Source: Pilimelia terevasa
GTDB lineage: Bacteria > Actinomycetota > Actinomycetes > Mycobacteriales > Micromonosporaceae
Length of the DNA: 64,000 nucleotides
NCBI RefSeq assembly: GCF_014647915.1
Contig: NZ_BMQC01000015.1
Location: 24,503 to 88,502, forward strand
Direction: 5' to 3'
Below are positions 52,761-61,204 of this stretch, piece by piece. The translations under genes and the position numbers were made by a program. Below the pieces are notes generated by a model. That model saw only the letters and a program-made list of their open reading frames with translations, was not told the DNA's origin and made no database searches. Numbering within the stretch: the stretch's first letter is position 1; every line of letters begins with the position of its first letter.

Positions 52761-53306
52761 ATGCCGCGACGAATCCTGCAACTGAAGGTCTCCCTGGCCG
52801 GTACGACGCCCCCGGTGTGGCGCCGACTGCTGGTGCCGGGCGGCTACACCCTGGACCGGGTGCACCGCGTCCTCCAGTACGCCGTCGGCTGGCAGAACTG
52901 CCACCTGCACTCGTTCGACATCGACGGCGAGCAGTACGGCCCGCCGGACCCCGACGACCTGCTCCAGCTCCGCGACGAACTGGACCACCGGCTCGACGGC
53001 GTCGTCGGCAAGGGAGACCGGTTCGGGTACACCTACGACTTCGGCGACTGGTGGGAGCACGAGGTCCTCGTGGAGGACGTCCTCCAGGCGGCGCCCGGCG
53101 AGCGGTACCCGCTGTGCGCCGACGGCGCCGGGGTGTGCCCGCCGGAGGAGGTGGGCGGGCCGTCGGGGTACGCGGAGTTCCGCGCGGCCATCGCGGACCC
53201 GGGACACCCCCGCCACGCCGAGCTGCGCGAGTGGGTGGGCGCGCACTTCTCGGCCCGCCGCTTCGACGCCGGCCGGGTCAGCACGCTGCTGCGCCGGCTC
53301 ACCTGA
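52761..53306 (+). CDS. plasmid pRiA4b ORF-3-like family protein
   Basis: A 181-aa protein filling the whole family: 'LQLKVSLAGTTPPVWRRLLVPGGYTLDRVHRVLQYAVGWQNCHLHSF' region, 'YTYDFGDWWEHEVLVED' and 'CPPEEVGGPSGYAEF'. The function is unknown; the family is often near mobile or repair genes. ATG 52761 is preferred over TTG 52752. Confidence 0.9.
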   Translation: MPRRILQLKVSLAGTTPPVWRRLLVPGGYTLDRVHRVLQYAVGWQNCHLHSFDIDGEQYGPPDPDDLLQLRDELDHRLDGVVGKGDRFGYTYDFGDWWEHEVLVEDVLQAAPGERYPLCADGAGVCPPEEVGGPSGYAEFRAAIADPGHPRHAELREWVGAHFSARRFDAGRVSTLLRRLT

Positions 53307-53337
53307 CCCTCCGCGTGCATGTCCGACAGGACGGACG

Positions 53338-53380
53338 CGCACCCGCCGGCGCCCCCTGCACCGGGGCACCGGCGGGTGCG
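53338..53380 (+). terminator. terminator hairpin after the pRiA4b-type gene
   Basis: CGCACCCGCCGG pairs with CCGGCGGGTGCG. After one mismatch, five more GC pairs follow, with a short loop. It lies 32 nt past the stop. Confidence 0.7.
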
Positions 53381-53979
53381 TCCCGCAAGGGCGGCGCGGG
53401 TATGTGGTCGCCGGCCGGGCGCGGCCTCGGCAGGTCGGCGGGTGCCCGCGGCGGACCGGTGCCGCGGGGCGCACGAGGTTGTCGGTGCGGACGCCCGGGG
53501 TACCCCAGCGGTAGGACCTTACGCCCCTCACGTCCGCACCCGACGGCGTCACTCTAGGTAGCTAATCGGGCGTTGCGCAACTCACCCCGGCGCGAACGGT
53601 ACGCGCCGCCCCGGGCGTTCCACCCCACCCGACGAGGGTTCAACGACGGACGCTTTCCTTTGGTACGCCGCTTAACGGACAGGCGAACCGACCAACGATG
53701 CGTCCCCGGACGAAATCTGACAAACCGCCAACAAGGTTACTGTCCGTGATTCTCGCATTAGCCGTCAGACGCGGGCGAGTCCGGCGGGAGGCCGGACCCC
53801 GTCGCGGCCGCGCGGCACCCGACGGCCCCGCGCCGCCGCCGCGCCCCCGGTCGGGGATCCCGCCGGATGGCCGGCCGCGACGGTGGGGTGCGTTCGGCCA
53901 ACCGCACATTCAGACCAAAGGCGCGGCCTCGGCGGCGGGAGTCCGCCGAGCGGCACGGGCGTGTCCCGCCGCGGCCCGC
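53381..53979. other. 600-nt intergenic region without a convincing gene
   Basis: The open frames here (for example 53319-53561 plus and 53640-53909 minus) lack start signals and family likeness. GC falls around 53540-53560 and 53640-53770 (CTAGGTAGCTAATCGG, CTGACAAACCGCCAACAAGG). The sequence at 53480-53545 carries paired GTGCGGACG/CGTCCGCAC arms about 40 nt apart, a potential structured RNA. No known riboswitch class was recognised. Confidence 0.4.
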
Positions 53980-54195
53980 TCAGGGGGCGCCGTCGAGCCG
54001 CCCGTGCTCCACGCAGGTCGCCGACCAGCCCGCCGGCAGCACCTGCACCTTCATCCGGCGGCGGCACCACCGGCAGTACCGCGGCGGCTCCAGCGGCCGG
54101 GCCGCCGCGCAGGCCGCGTGCCCGCCGGCCGGCAGCGCCTCGCCGCACCGCTCGCACCAGGTCGACGTCACCGGCTTCCCCGCTGGCATCCGCAT
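53980..54195 (-). CDS. bsaP: biotin synthase auxiliary protein
   Basis: A 71-aa protein with 'WCERCGEALPAGGHAAC' and 'LEPPRYCRWCRRRMKVQVLPAGWSATCVEHG', the Cys-rich pattern of BsaP, an actinobacterial protein that supports the iron-sulfur cluster of BioB. ATG 54195 is 5 nt after the bioB stop, so it is cotranscribed with bioB; ATG 54189 is an alternative. Family function is established; its role here is inferred from sequence and position. Confidence 0.85.
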   Translation of the reverse strand: MRMPAGKPVTSTWCERCGEALPAGGHAACAAARPLEPPRYCRWCRRRMKVQVLPAGWSATCVEHGRLDGAP

Positions 54196-54200
54196 CCCCG

Positions 54201-55196
54201 CTAGAGCGTCGCCGACAGCGCCTTGACCGGCATGCTCAGGTCCACCAGCAGATCCAGGTCCGCGGTCGCCGGGCGCCCCAGCGTCGTCAGGTAGTTGCCG
54301 ACGATCACGGCGTTGATCCCGCCCAGCAGGCCCTCGCGGGTACCGAGGTCCCCGAGGGTGATCTCCCGGCCGCCCGCGTACCGCAGGATCGTGTGCGGCA
54401 GCGCCAGCCGGAAGGCCGCGATCGCCCGCAGCGCGTCCTTCGGGTCGACGACCTCGCGGTCGCCCATCGGGGTGCCCGGCCGCGGGTTGAGGAAGTTCAG
54501 CGGCACCTCGTGCGGCTGGAGGAGCGCGAGCTGGCCGGCGAACTCCGCCCGCTGCTCCAGCGTCTCGCCCAGCCCCAGGATGCCGCCGCAGCAGACCTCC
54601 ATGCCGGACTCCCGCACCATCCGCAGCGTGTCCCACCGCTCCTCCCACGAGTGGGTGGTGACCACGTTCGGGAAGTACGACTTCGCCGTCTCCAAGTTGT
54701 GGTTGTACCGGTGGATGCCCATGTCGACCATGTCGTCGACCTGCTCCTGGGTCAGCATCCCCAGGCTCGCGGCCACCTGGATGTCGACCTCGGCGCGGAT
54801 CGCCTCGACCCCGGCGCGTAGCTGCTTCATCAGCCGCGCGTCCGGCCCCCGCACGGCCGCCACGATGCAGAACTCCGTCGCGCCGGTCGCGGCCGTCTGC
54901 TTCGCCGCCTTCACCAGCGACGGGATGTCCAGCCACACCGCCCGCACCGGGGAGGCGAAAAGTCCTGACTGGGAGCAGAAGTGGCAGTCCTCGGGGCAGC
55001 CGCCCGTCTTCAGCGAGACGATGCCCTCGACCTCGACCTCCGGGCCGCACCAGCGCATCCGCACGTCGTGGGCGAGCTGGAGGGCGGCGGGCAGCAGCTC
55101 GTCCGGCAGGCGCAGAATCTCCAGCACACCGGCCTCGTCGAGGCCGGTACCGGAGTCCAACACCTGCCCGCGGGCGCGGTCGAGGATCTGGGACAT
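54201..55196 (-). CDS. bioB: biotin synthase
   Basis: A 331-aa radical SAM enzyme that inserts sulfur into dethiobiotin. The 4Fe-4S motif is '[13 protein letters not shown]' (CxxxCxxC); '[26 protein letters not shown]' and '[12 protein letters not shown]'-like '[17 protein letters not shown]' are typical. ATG 55196 has TAGGGT 7 nt upstream and no SD. It is divergent from bioF with a 57-bp gap. Confidence 0.96.
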   Translation of the reverse strand: MSQILDRARGQVLDSGTGLDEAGVLEILRLPDELLPAALQLAHDVRMRWCGPEVEVEGIVSLKTGGCPEDCHFCSQSGLFASPVRAVWLDIPSLVKAAKQTAATGATEFCIVAAVRGPDARLMKQLRAGVEAIRAEVDIQVAASLGMLTQEQVDDMVDMGIHRYNHNLETAKSYFPNVVTTHSWEERWDTLRMVRESGMEVCCGGILGLGETLEQRAEFAGQLALLQPHEVPLNFLNPRPGTPMGDREVVDPKDALRAIAAFRLALPHTILRYAGGREITLGDLGTREGLLGGINAVIVGNYLTTLGRPATADLDLLVDLSMPVKALSATL

Positions 55197-55253
55197 GGGT
55201 CGTACCCTACAAGCGGCCCGCGGGGCCGCCGCCACCGACAGGGGTTGCAGATC

Positions 55254-56411
55254 ATGGACGTCCGCCCGCCCGACCCGCACGCCTGGCTCCGCACCCTGGA
55301 CCGGCGTGCCCAACTGCGGGGCCGCGCCGGCCTCGCCCGCACCCTGCGCCCGCGCCCGCCCGCCGACGACGCCGTCGACCTGGCGGGCAACGACTACCTC
55401 GGCCTCGCCCGCCACCCCGACGTCGTCGCCGCCGCGCACGCGGCCCTGGACGGGTACGGCCTCGGCGCCACCGGCTCCCGGATCATCCGCGGCTCCACCG
55501 ACGCCCACGCCGGCCTGGAGGACGCGCTCGCCGACTGGCTCGGCGCCGACTTCGCCCTCGCCTACTCCTCCGGGTACCTGGCCAACCTCGGCGCCATCCG
55601 CGCCCTCAGCGGCCCGCGCACCCTGCTGGTCAACGACAGCCACAACCACGCCTCGATCCACGACGGCTGCCGCCTGGCCGGCGCGGAGACCGTCACCGTC
55701 GGCCACGCCGACCCCGCCGCGGTCGACGCGGCCCTCGCCGCCCACTCCGGCCGCCCCGCCGTCGTCGTCACCGAATCGATCTTCTCGGTGGCCGGCGACC
55801 TCGCCCCGCTGGCGCGGCTGCACGAGGTGACCCGCGCGCGCGGCGCCCTCCTGCTCGTCGACGAGGCGCACGCCCTCGGCGTCATCGGCCCCGCAGGCGC
55901 CGGGGGAGCCGCGGCGGCCGGCCTCGGCGGCGCGCCCGACGTCGTCCTGACCGGCACGCTGTCCAAGGCCCTCGGCGGCGCGGGCGGCGTCATCGCCGGC
56001 CCCGCCGCGCTCCGCCAGCACCTGCTCGACACCGGCCGCACCTTCGTCTACGACACCGCCCCGCCCCCGGCCGTCGCGGCCGGCGTGCGCGCCGCGCTGG
56101 CGCGCACCGTCGCCGGTGACGACCTGCGCGCCGAACTGCGGCGGCGGGCGGCGCTGGCCGTCACCGTCCTGCGGGCGGCCGGCCTGACCGTCGCCGAACC
56201 CGACGGCGGCGTGGTCGCGGTGCACGCCCCCGGCGCCGACGAGGCCATCGCCTGGGCGCTCGCCTGCCTGGACAAGGGCGTGGCGGTCGGCGCGTTCCGG
56301 CCCCCGTCCACACCGGACCACGCCTCCCGGCTGCGCATCACGATCAACGTCGGGGTGCCGGCCGAGGACTTCCGGGCCGCGCTGGACACCATCGTGGCGG
56401 CGGCGCCGTGA
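55254..56411 (+). CDS. bioF: 8-amino-7-oxononanoate synthase
   Basis: A 385-aa PLP enzyme that condenses pimeloyl thioester with L-alanine. '[15 protein letters not shown]', '[19 protein letters not shown]', '[17 protein letters not shown]' and the PLP lysine in '[13 protein letters not shown]' are all present. ATG 55254 follows AGGGG. It overlaps bioD by GTGA. Confidence 0.95.
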   Translation: MDVRPPDPHAWLRTLDRRAQLRGRAGLARTLRPRPPADDAVDLAGNDYLGLARHPDVVAAAHAALDGYGLGATGSRIIRGSTDAHAGLEDALADWLGADFALAYSSGYLANLGAIRALSGPRTLLVNDSHNHASIHDGCRLAGAETVTVGHADPAAVDAALAAHSGRPAVVVTESIFSVAGDLAPLARLHEVTRARGALLLVDEAHALGVIGPAGAGGAAAAGLGGAPDVVLTGTLSKALGGAGGVIAGPAALRQHLLDTGRTFVYDTAPPPAVAAGVRAALARTVAGDDLRAELRRRAALAVTVLRAAGLTVAEPDGGVVAVHAPGADEAIAWALACLDKGVAVGAFRPPSTPDHASRLRITINVGVPAEDFRAALDTIVAAAP

Positions 56412-57139
56412 CCGCCGAGTGGCGGGGCACGGTCGTCGTCACCGGCACCGACACCGGCGTCGGCAAGACGGTGGTCACGGCCGCGGTCGCCGCGGCGGCG
56501 GGCGCGGCCGGCCTGCGGGTCGCGGTCGTCAAGCCGGCCGAGGCCGGTACCGCCGACGGCGTCCCCGGCGACGCCGAGACCGTCGCCCGGCTGGCCGCCC
56601 CCGCCACCGTCCGCACGCTGGCCAGCTACCCCGACCCGCTCGCCCCGCTGGCGGCGGCCAAGGTCGCCGACCTGCCCCCGCTGGAGCTGTACGCGGCCGT
56701 GGACGCGCTGCGGGACATCGCCGCCGCGCACGACCTGACGCTCGTGGAGGGGGCCGGGGGCCTGCTCGTACCGATGGGACTGCGCCCCTCCGGCCAGACC
56801 TGGACGCTCGCCGACCTGGCCGTCACCCTCGACGCCCGCGCCGTCGTCGTCGCCCGGGCCGGCCTCGGCACGCTGAACCACACCGCCCTGACCCGCGAGG
56901 CGCTCGACCGCCGGGGCGTGACCGCGGGCGTCGTGGTGGGCTCCTGGCCGGGCGCGCCGGAGCTGGTCCACTGGACGAACCTCAGCGAGCTGATCCCCCA
57001 GAACCTCGTCGGCGTGCTGCCCGAGGGGGCGGGGGCGATCGATCCCGGTGTCTTCGCCCGGTCCGCGCCGGCCTGGCTCACCCCCGCGCTGTACGGCACG
57101 CTCGACGACTGGCGGGCGTGGGCGCAGGACGGCGCCTAA
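56408..57139 (+). CDS. bioD: dethiobiotin synthetase
   Basis: A 243-aa ATP-dependent carboxylase that closes the ureido ring. P-loop '[15 protein letters not shown]', '[19 protein letters not shown]' (family 'KPvqTG' position), '[12 protein letters not shown]'. It overlaps bioF. bioA, the step between bioF and bioD, is not in this window. It is convergent with the P450 gene with 6 nt between. Confidence 0.95.
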   Translation: MTAEWRGTVVVTGTDTGVGKTVVTAAVAAAAGAAGLRVAVVKPAEAGTADGVPGDAETVARLAAPATVRTLASYPDPLAPLAAAKVADLPPLELYAAVDALRDIAAAHDLTLVEGAGGLLVPMGLRPSGQTWTLADLAVTLDARAVVVARAGLGTLNHTALTREALDRRGVTAGVVVGSWPGAPELVHWTNLSELIPQNLVGVLPEGAGAIDPGVFARSAPAWLTPALYGTLDDWRAWAQDGA

Positions 57140-57145
57140 CGTCGG

Positions 57146-58309
57146 TCACGGCCCGGCGACCACGAAGGCGTCCGGCATCCGGAAGGACAGGTTGTCCGGG
57201 CACCACGGCCCCCGGCGGACCGCCGCCTCCGCGAGGAGCCCGGCCGCCCGGGCCACCACGACGCCCGCCTCCATCCGCGCCAACTGCGCGCCCACGCACC
57301 GGTGCGCGCCCGCCCCGAACGCCAGGTGCCGGCGCGACCCGCGCTGGCCCGGCCGGAACGCCGCCGGCTGCGCCACCACGTCGGCGTCCTGTCCCGCCGC
57401 CGCCAGCCACAGCACCACCGAGGTACCCGCCGGCACCGCCGTCCCGCCCAGCGTCGTGTCCCGGCCGGCCACCCGTCGCCAGGTCGTGATCGGCGGTACG
57501 AGCCGCAGGCCCTCCTCGACGACCGCCTCCACCGACACCGTCCCGGCGCCGATCCCCGCGAGGACCGCCGGCTCCCCGGCCAGCCGGTGCAGGAGCAGCG
57601 TCAGGAACTGCGAGGTCGTCTCCTGGCCGGCCACCAGCAGGAAGAACAGCGCCCCCACCGCCACGTCGACGTCCCCGGTCAGTTCGCGGATCCGCCCCAC
57701 CATGCCCCTGCCGGTCGCCGCGAACCCCCGCAGCACCCGGTGGTAGCGCCCCACGACCTCCGCCAGCGCCACCTGCCGGTCGCCGTCCAGCGGCGCCCAG
57801 AACAGCTCCAGCGCGGCCCGGGAGAACTCCTTGACCACCTCGACCTCGGACGAGGGCAGCGCGATCAGCCGCGCCAGCACCAGCAGCGGCAGGTCGGCGG
57901 CCAGATCGGCGTACAGGTCCACCTCGGCGCCGGACGCCAGCCGCGCCCGCAGCGCCGCCACCCGCCCGTCGACCACCTCGGCCAGCCACGGCCGGGCGGC
58001 CGCCACCCGGTCCGGGTGCAGCGCCTCGGCCGTCACCGCCCGGATCGCCGGATGGCTGGCGCCGCCGTTGTTGGCCAGGGTCGGCGGCAGCCGGAACCCG
58101 TACCGGGCGAGGACCCGCAGCGCCGCCACGGGGATCGGCGTGAGCGCGTCGAGGGCGTTGTCGGGGCGGAACCGCACCGGATCGGCCAGCACCTCGCGGA
58201 TGAGCGCGTGCCGCGCGACGAGCAGGTGGGACCCGCCGACGGGGTCGGCGACCAGGGCGACCGGCGGCGTCGCCGCGGAGATCGCCTCGTCCCAGGTACG
58301 GGTCAGCAC
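57146..58309 (-). CDS. cytochrome P450
   Basis: A 387-aa bacterial class I P450: I-helix 'LLVAGQETTSQFL', ExxR 'EEGLRLVPP', heme-binding 'HLAFGAGAHRCVGAQLARME' with Cys ligand. GTG 58309 is chosen because TAGCGT lies 7 nt upstream and it removes an unsupported N-terminal extension. No ferredoxin or reductase is adjacent, and the substrate is unknown. Its position beside the biotin genes raises a BioI-like role, but nothing in the sequence shows that. Confidence 0.92.
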   Translation of the reverse strand: MLTRTWDEAISAATPPVALVADPVGGSHLLVARHALIREVLADPVRFRPDNALDALTPIPVAALRVLARYGFRLPPTLANNGGASHPAIRAVTAEALHPDRVAAARPWLAEVVDGRVAALRARLASGAEVDLYADLAADLPLLVLARLIALPSSEVEVVKEFSRAALELFWAPLDGDRQVALAEVVGRYHRVLRGFAATGRGMVGRIRELTGDVDVAVGALFFLLVAGQETTSQFLTLLLHRLAGEPAVLAGIGAGTVSVEAVVEEGLRLVPPITTWRRVAGRDTTLGGTAVPAGTSVVLWLAAAGQDADVVAQPAAFRPGQRGSRRHLAFGAGAHRCVGAQLARMEAGVVVARAAGLLAEAAVRRGPWCPDNLSFRMPDAFVVAGP

Positions 58310-58442
58310 GCCGCCGACGCTACAAGCCGTCCGGGGCACCGCCACCTCCGCCTCGACGCTGGACGGAATGTCCCGAAACTTGGGCGGCTCGACCGCCGCG
58401 ACCAGCGGTGACCTGGGTCGACGCGCCCAGACGGGGGGCGGG

Positions 58443-58472
58443 TTGGCGCCTGCCGGGGGACTCCGCTAAAGT
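58443..58472 (+). promoter_or_regulatory. promoter of the tRNA cluster
   Basis: TTGGCG (58443-58448), an 18-bp spacer and TAAAGT (58467-58472) precede the first tRNA by about 70 nt. Confidence 0.6.
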
Positions 58473-58540
58473 TCTCATCCGTCACCCGGGAACACCGGGG
58501 GCAAACCGGAAGACCGCCTCGGCGGAACTCCGACGCACAT

Positions 58541-58613
58541 GCGGACGTAGCGCAGTTGGTAGCGCATCACCTTGCCAAGGTGAGGGTCGCGGGTTCGAGT
58601 CCCGTCGTCCGCT
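58541..58613 (+). tRNA. tRNA-Gly (GCC)
   Basis: A cloverleaf with acceptor GCGGACG/CGTCCGC, anticodon stem TCACC/GGTGA around loop TTGCCAA (anticodon GCC) and T arm GGGTTCGAGTCCC. CCA is not encoded. Confidence 0.95.
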
Positions 58614-58647
58614 CGGCGAGGCTACTCGTGTATCGATGCCTCTCCCT

Positions 58648-58718
58648 GGTGGGGTGGCCGAGAGGCGAGGCAACGGCCTGCAAAGCCGTGAACGCGGGTT
58701 CAAATCCCGTCCCCACCT
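58648..58718 (+). tRNA. tRNA-Cys (GCA)
   Basis: Acceptor GGTGGGG/CCCCACC, anticodon stem ACGGC/GCCGT around CTGCAAA (anticodon GCA), T loop GTTCAAATC. CCA is not encoded. Confidence 0.95.
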
Positions 58719-58735
58719 CGCACTTGCAGTACCGC

Positions 58736-58810
58736 GGGCGATTGGCGCAGTGGGAGCGCGCTTCCCTGACACGGAAGAGGTCACTGGTTCAAACCCAGTA
58801 TCGCCCACCA
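58736..58810 (+). tRNA. tRNA-Val (GAC), probable integration site
   Basis: Acceptor GGGCGAT/ATCGCCC, anticodon stem CTTCC/GGAAG around CTGACAC (anticodon GAC), T loop GGTTCAAAC, followed by an encoded ACCA. The mobile element starts directly after, with its integrase reading back toward this tRNA, so the 3' half of the gene is the likely attachment core. Confidence 0.95.
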
Positions 58811-58822
58811 AAGAAGCAGCAG

Positions 58823-58864
58823 GTCAGGGGCCAAGTCCACACGATGTGGGACGTGGCCCCTGAC
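58823..58864. terminator. hairpin between tRNA-Val and the integrase
   Basis: GTCAGGGGCCA (58823-58833) pairs perfectly with 58854-58864 (11 bp). It could end the tRNA transcript and the opposing integrase transcript. Confidence 0.65.
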
Positions 58865-58915
58865 TCGTCTAGCCTCGGCTTGGGAGAATTCTGGGAGACG
58901 ATCTCTCCCCAACGG

Positions 58916-60427
58916 TCACCCATCGGGCCGTAGAAGCCGGTCGAGCACGGCCACGGGCGAGCCAGGGCTCATCGCTCGCCGCTCTTCCAACGCCGCCTCC
59001 CACAGCCGCGTCAGGCCGTCGTCTAGCAGGCGCACCATGCCCGGGGTGACGTGCGAGTAGCGCGCCCCGATCGATCCGTCCTCGTGGCCCATCTGCTCAT
59101 CCATCAGCGTTGCCGGGGCACCGACCTCGATCATCATCGTCTTGTAGCTGTGGCGCAGTCCGTGCGGCGTCAGCCCTGCGGCGATGGGTGACCAACACGC
59201 CTCCGACTTGTCAGCCGCGTTGCGGCCCCGCACCGGCACGCCGGGCCACGGATCCGCCAGGATCGGCACGGGCCGTGCCGCCTGCGGGGCCTTTCGCGGG
59301 TAGCGGCCCGTCGCGGCAGGCTGAAACAGCCAGGTTGCGAAGCCGGTGCGGCGCCAGTGCGGAGCCAGGTTGCCCGGCACCATCCCACGCACATATCCGA
59401 GGTCGGCTATCGCGGCCTGCACACTAGCGCGGGTGGCTTCCGCCACTGAGTCTCGACCGTTCAGGACTGCCGAGGCGGTGCCTACTGACACGCCCGCCCG
59501 ACGGGCCACGTCCGCAAGCCTCGGCCCCGGTTGCTGAGCAACTCCGTTGGCGGCCCGATGCCCACTGAACACGTACGACAGTTGGTGACAAGGACATGGT
59601 TTCGGTTGAGTGCGGCTCAGGTGATCCTTCAGGAGTGTCACGAGCCAAGCGGGTACGGCAATCGTGCGCCGAGATTCATCCTTGGGCGGGCATCGGTGAA
59701 ACTCGCCGGAATCCAGCTCATAGAGCTGCCACTCGACACGAACACCACCCGGCCGTACGAACTGCGGTTCCAACCCGACAACTTCGCCCCACCGCATGCC
59801 GGTAAACCCCATCAGCACCACAGCGACGAACTCATCGTCTCGGCCGGACAGCAGCGCGGCGCGCTCCGCGATGAGAAGGACGCCAAGTGCGTCGGTGATG
59901 ACCTTCTCAGGCGCCCGGTGCTGTGCGCGGCCGGTCCGCTTGCCTCGTCCGCGGCGCCGCGCCGCCGGGTTCGACGGGATCCGTTCCTCCTCTACCGCAT
60001 CCGCAAGGATCAAGTGCAATAGCGCGCGCCAGCTCCGTAGGCTCGATTCGGCGTAGCCGGCGGCGCGTTCACTCCGCTCCCACGCGAGTACGTCACCAGG
60101 AAGGATGGCGTCCAACGAGGATTCTCCGAACGCGGGCAGCAGGTGTTCCTCCAGGCGCCTGCGATAGTTCTGCATGGTCGAGGCGGCCAGATCCTGAGCC
60201 GCATACCAGCGGCTAGCGAAGTCGCCGAACGTCATCCGGCCGAGGTTCGGGTCTCTCCACTTGCCGGCGCGGACCGCTGCCTCGGCGTCGTTAGCAGCTT
60301 TTACGGCATCGCGTTTCGTCGCGAAGCGGGCAGGATTACCGTTGGCATCGGTGACGGTGCCATACTTGCCCGAGCAAATCTTGTAGCGGCCACGCCAGTA
60401 TTCGCCGCGGTTTTCCGCGTATCCCAC
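58916..60427 (-). CDS. int: tyrosine integrase with an internal LacI-type HTH domain
   Basis: A 503-aa recombinase, about 50-100 residues longer than usual. SAM-like core-binding domain (about 64-155), then the catalytic domain: R212 in 'TGMRWGEV', probable Lys in 'PKDESRRT', H422 and R425 in 'HGLRHSY', H448 in 'QMGHEDGS', nucleophile Y457 in 'ARYSHV'. Between them, residues about 302-349 (DNA about 59381-59524) read 'RLADVARRAGVSVGTASAVL' then 'NGRDSVAEATRASVQAAIADLGYV', a complete LacI-family helix-turn-helix. GTG 60427 has AAAGGAA upstream. Confidence 0.93.
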   Translation of the reverse strand: MGYAENRGEYWRGRYKICSGKYGTVTDANGNPARFATKRDAVKAANDAEAAVRAGKWRDPNLGRMTFGDFASRWYAAQDLAASTMQNYRRRLEEHLLPAFGESSLDAILPGDVLAWERSERAAGYAESSLRSWRALLHLILADAVEEERIPSNPAARRRGRGKRTGRAQHRAPEKVITDALGVLLIAERAALLSGRDDEFVAVVLMGFTGMRWGEVVGLEPQFVRPGGVRVEWQLYELDSGEFHRCPPKDESRRTIAVPAWLVTLLKDHLSRTQPKPCPCHQLSYVFSGHRAANGVAQQPGPRLADVARRAGVSVGTASAVLNGRDSVAEATRASVQAAIADLGYVRGMVPGNLAPHWRRTGFATWLFQPAATGRYPRKAPQAARPVPILADPWPGVPVRGRNAADKSEACWSPIAAGLTPHGLRHSYKTMMIEVGAPATLMDEQMGHEDGSIGARYSHVTPGMVRLLDDGLTRLWEAALEERRAMSPGSPVAVLDRLLRPDG

Positions 60428-60491
60428 ATTGTTCCTTTCGTGACCGATCCGCGCTGCCTGTGAGCACCGCGGGCAGCGTGGATCGGCTATT

Positions 60492-60824
60492 TCAGGCTGC
60501 TTGGTTGAGGTGTTGCTGCGCGCGTTGTGCGCGTCGAGGGACGCGTGGCACGAGCTGGACGACTGGTGCGGTCGTGTGGCGGCGCGACCTAGAACCCCGG
60601 ACAGAGCTAGTCGGGGTAACCGCCGGCGTCGGGCGCCGCTCGAAAATTCCTAGGATCTCGGTCAGGTGATGATCGGTGAACCGGTAGCTTCCGCCGATCC
60701 AGGCGTAGGGGATGCGCCTCTTCCGGGCTTGTTCTTTGAGCCACCATTCCGAACAGCCGAGAATCTTGGCAGCGGCGGCGGGTCGGTGGGTATGCGGCGT
60801 GCCGCCGGCCCCGGTTCGGCTCAT
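60492..60824 (-). CDS. xis: excisionase-like helix-turn-helix protein
   Basis: A 110-aa protein. The N-terminal MerR/Xis-type wHTH reads 'AAAKILGCSEWWLKEQARKRRIPYAWIGGSYRFTDHHLTEIL'; the C-terminal part is basic and disordered. Such proteins direct element excision by bending DNA beside the integrase. ATG 60824 has AGGAGGA 4 nt upstream and overlaps the 56-aa gene stop. It lies 64 nt upstream of int in the same direction. Confidence 0.85.
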   Translation of the reverse strand: MSRTGAGGTPHTHRPAAAAKILGCSEWWLKEQARKRRIPYAWIGGSYRFTDHHLTEILGIFERRPTPAVTPTSSVRGSRSRRHTTAPVVQLVPRVPRRAQRAQQHLNQAA

Positions 60825-60991
60825 CGGTCCTCCTGAGTGGGTAGGGGAGTGGCCTCGATGTAGACGCGTGCGCACGTGAAGGTTGTTCGGTCGGGGTAGG
60901 GGCAACTGACGGTGTGGACGTCGAGGACTTCGGCCAGAGCGGTGAGCGTGGCGGCGGTTTCGCTGGGGGTGCCGTGGAGTCTGATTCGCAC
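60821..60991 (-). CDS. 56-aa protein of the integrative element
   Basis: GTG 60991 (GAAAGGACC 5 nt upstream) gives VRIRLHGTPSETAATLTALA, then 'EVLDVHTVSCPYPDRTTFTCARVYIEATPLPTQEDR' (given here only as landmarks). It is predicted as a small alpha/beta fold. The stop overlaps the xis ATG (ATGA), so the two are coupled. No function is assigned; similar small genes are common in this position in actinomycete integrative elements. Confidence 0.7.
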   Translation of the reverse strand: MRIRLHGTPSETAATLTALAEVLDVHTVSCPYPDRTTFTCARVYIEATPLPTQEDR

Positions 60992-61204
60992 GGTGCGGTC
61001 CTTTCGGGACTTCGGGGGGTCGGGACGTGGTTCGGTGGTGCTGATGGCAGCGGGCCATTAGGTGGGCCGCTGAGAGCGCCGTGGAGCCAAGATCGTGGGT
61101 GGGGTGGTGTGTTGGGATGACCGGATCCGGCACAGCCGTTCTGAGCGGGCCGCCGCGGAGGGTTGGGCGGTGGCGCGCGGCGTTGTGGGAACGGGCTGAA
61201 ACAA

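Noticed and set aside
53480..53760. Known riboswitch such as a cyclic-di-AMP element
   Set aside because: A few similar words occur, but the conserved blocks are not in order and no typical target gene follows.
53319..53909. Two short open frames in the intergenic gap before bsaP
   Set aside because: No ribosome-binding site or leaderless signal, Arg/Pro/Gly-rich, and overlapping a terminator hairpin.
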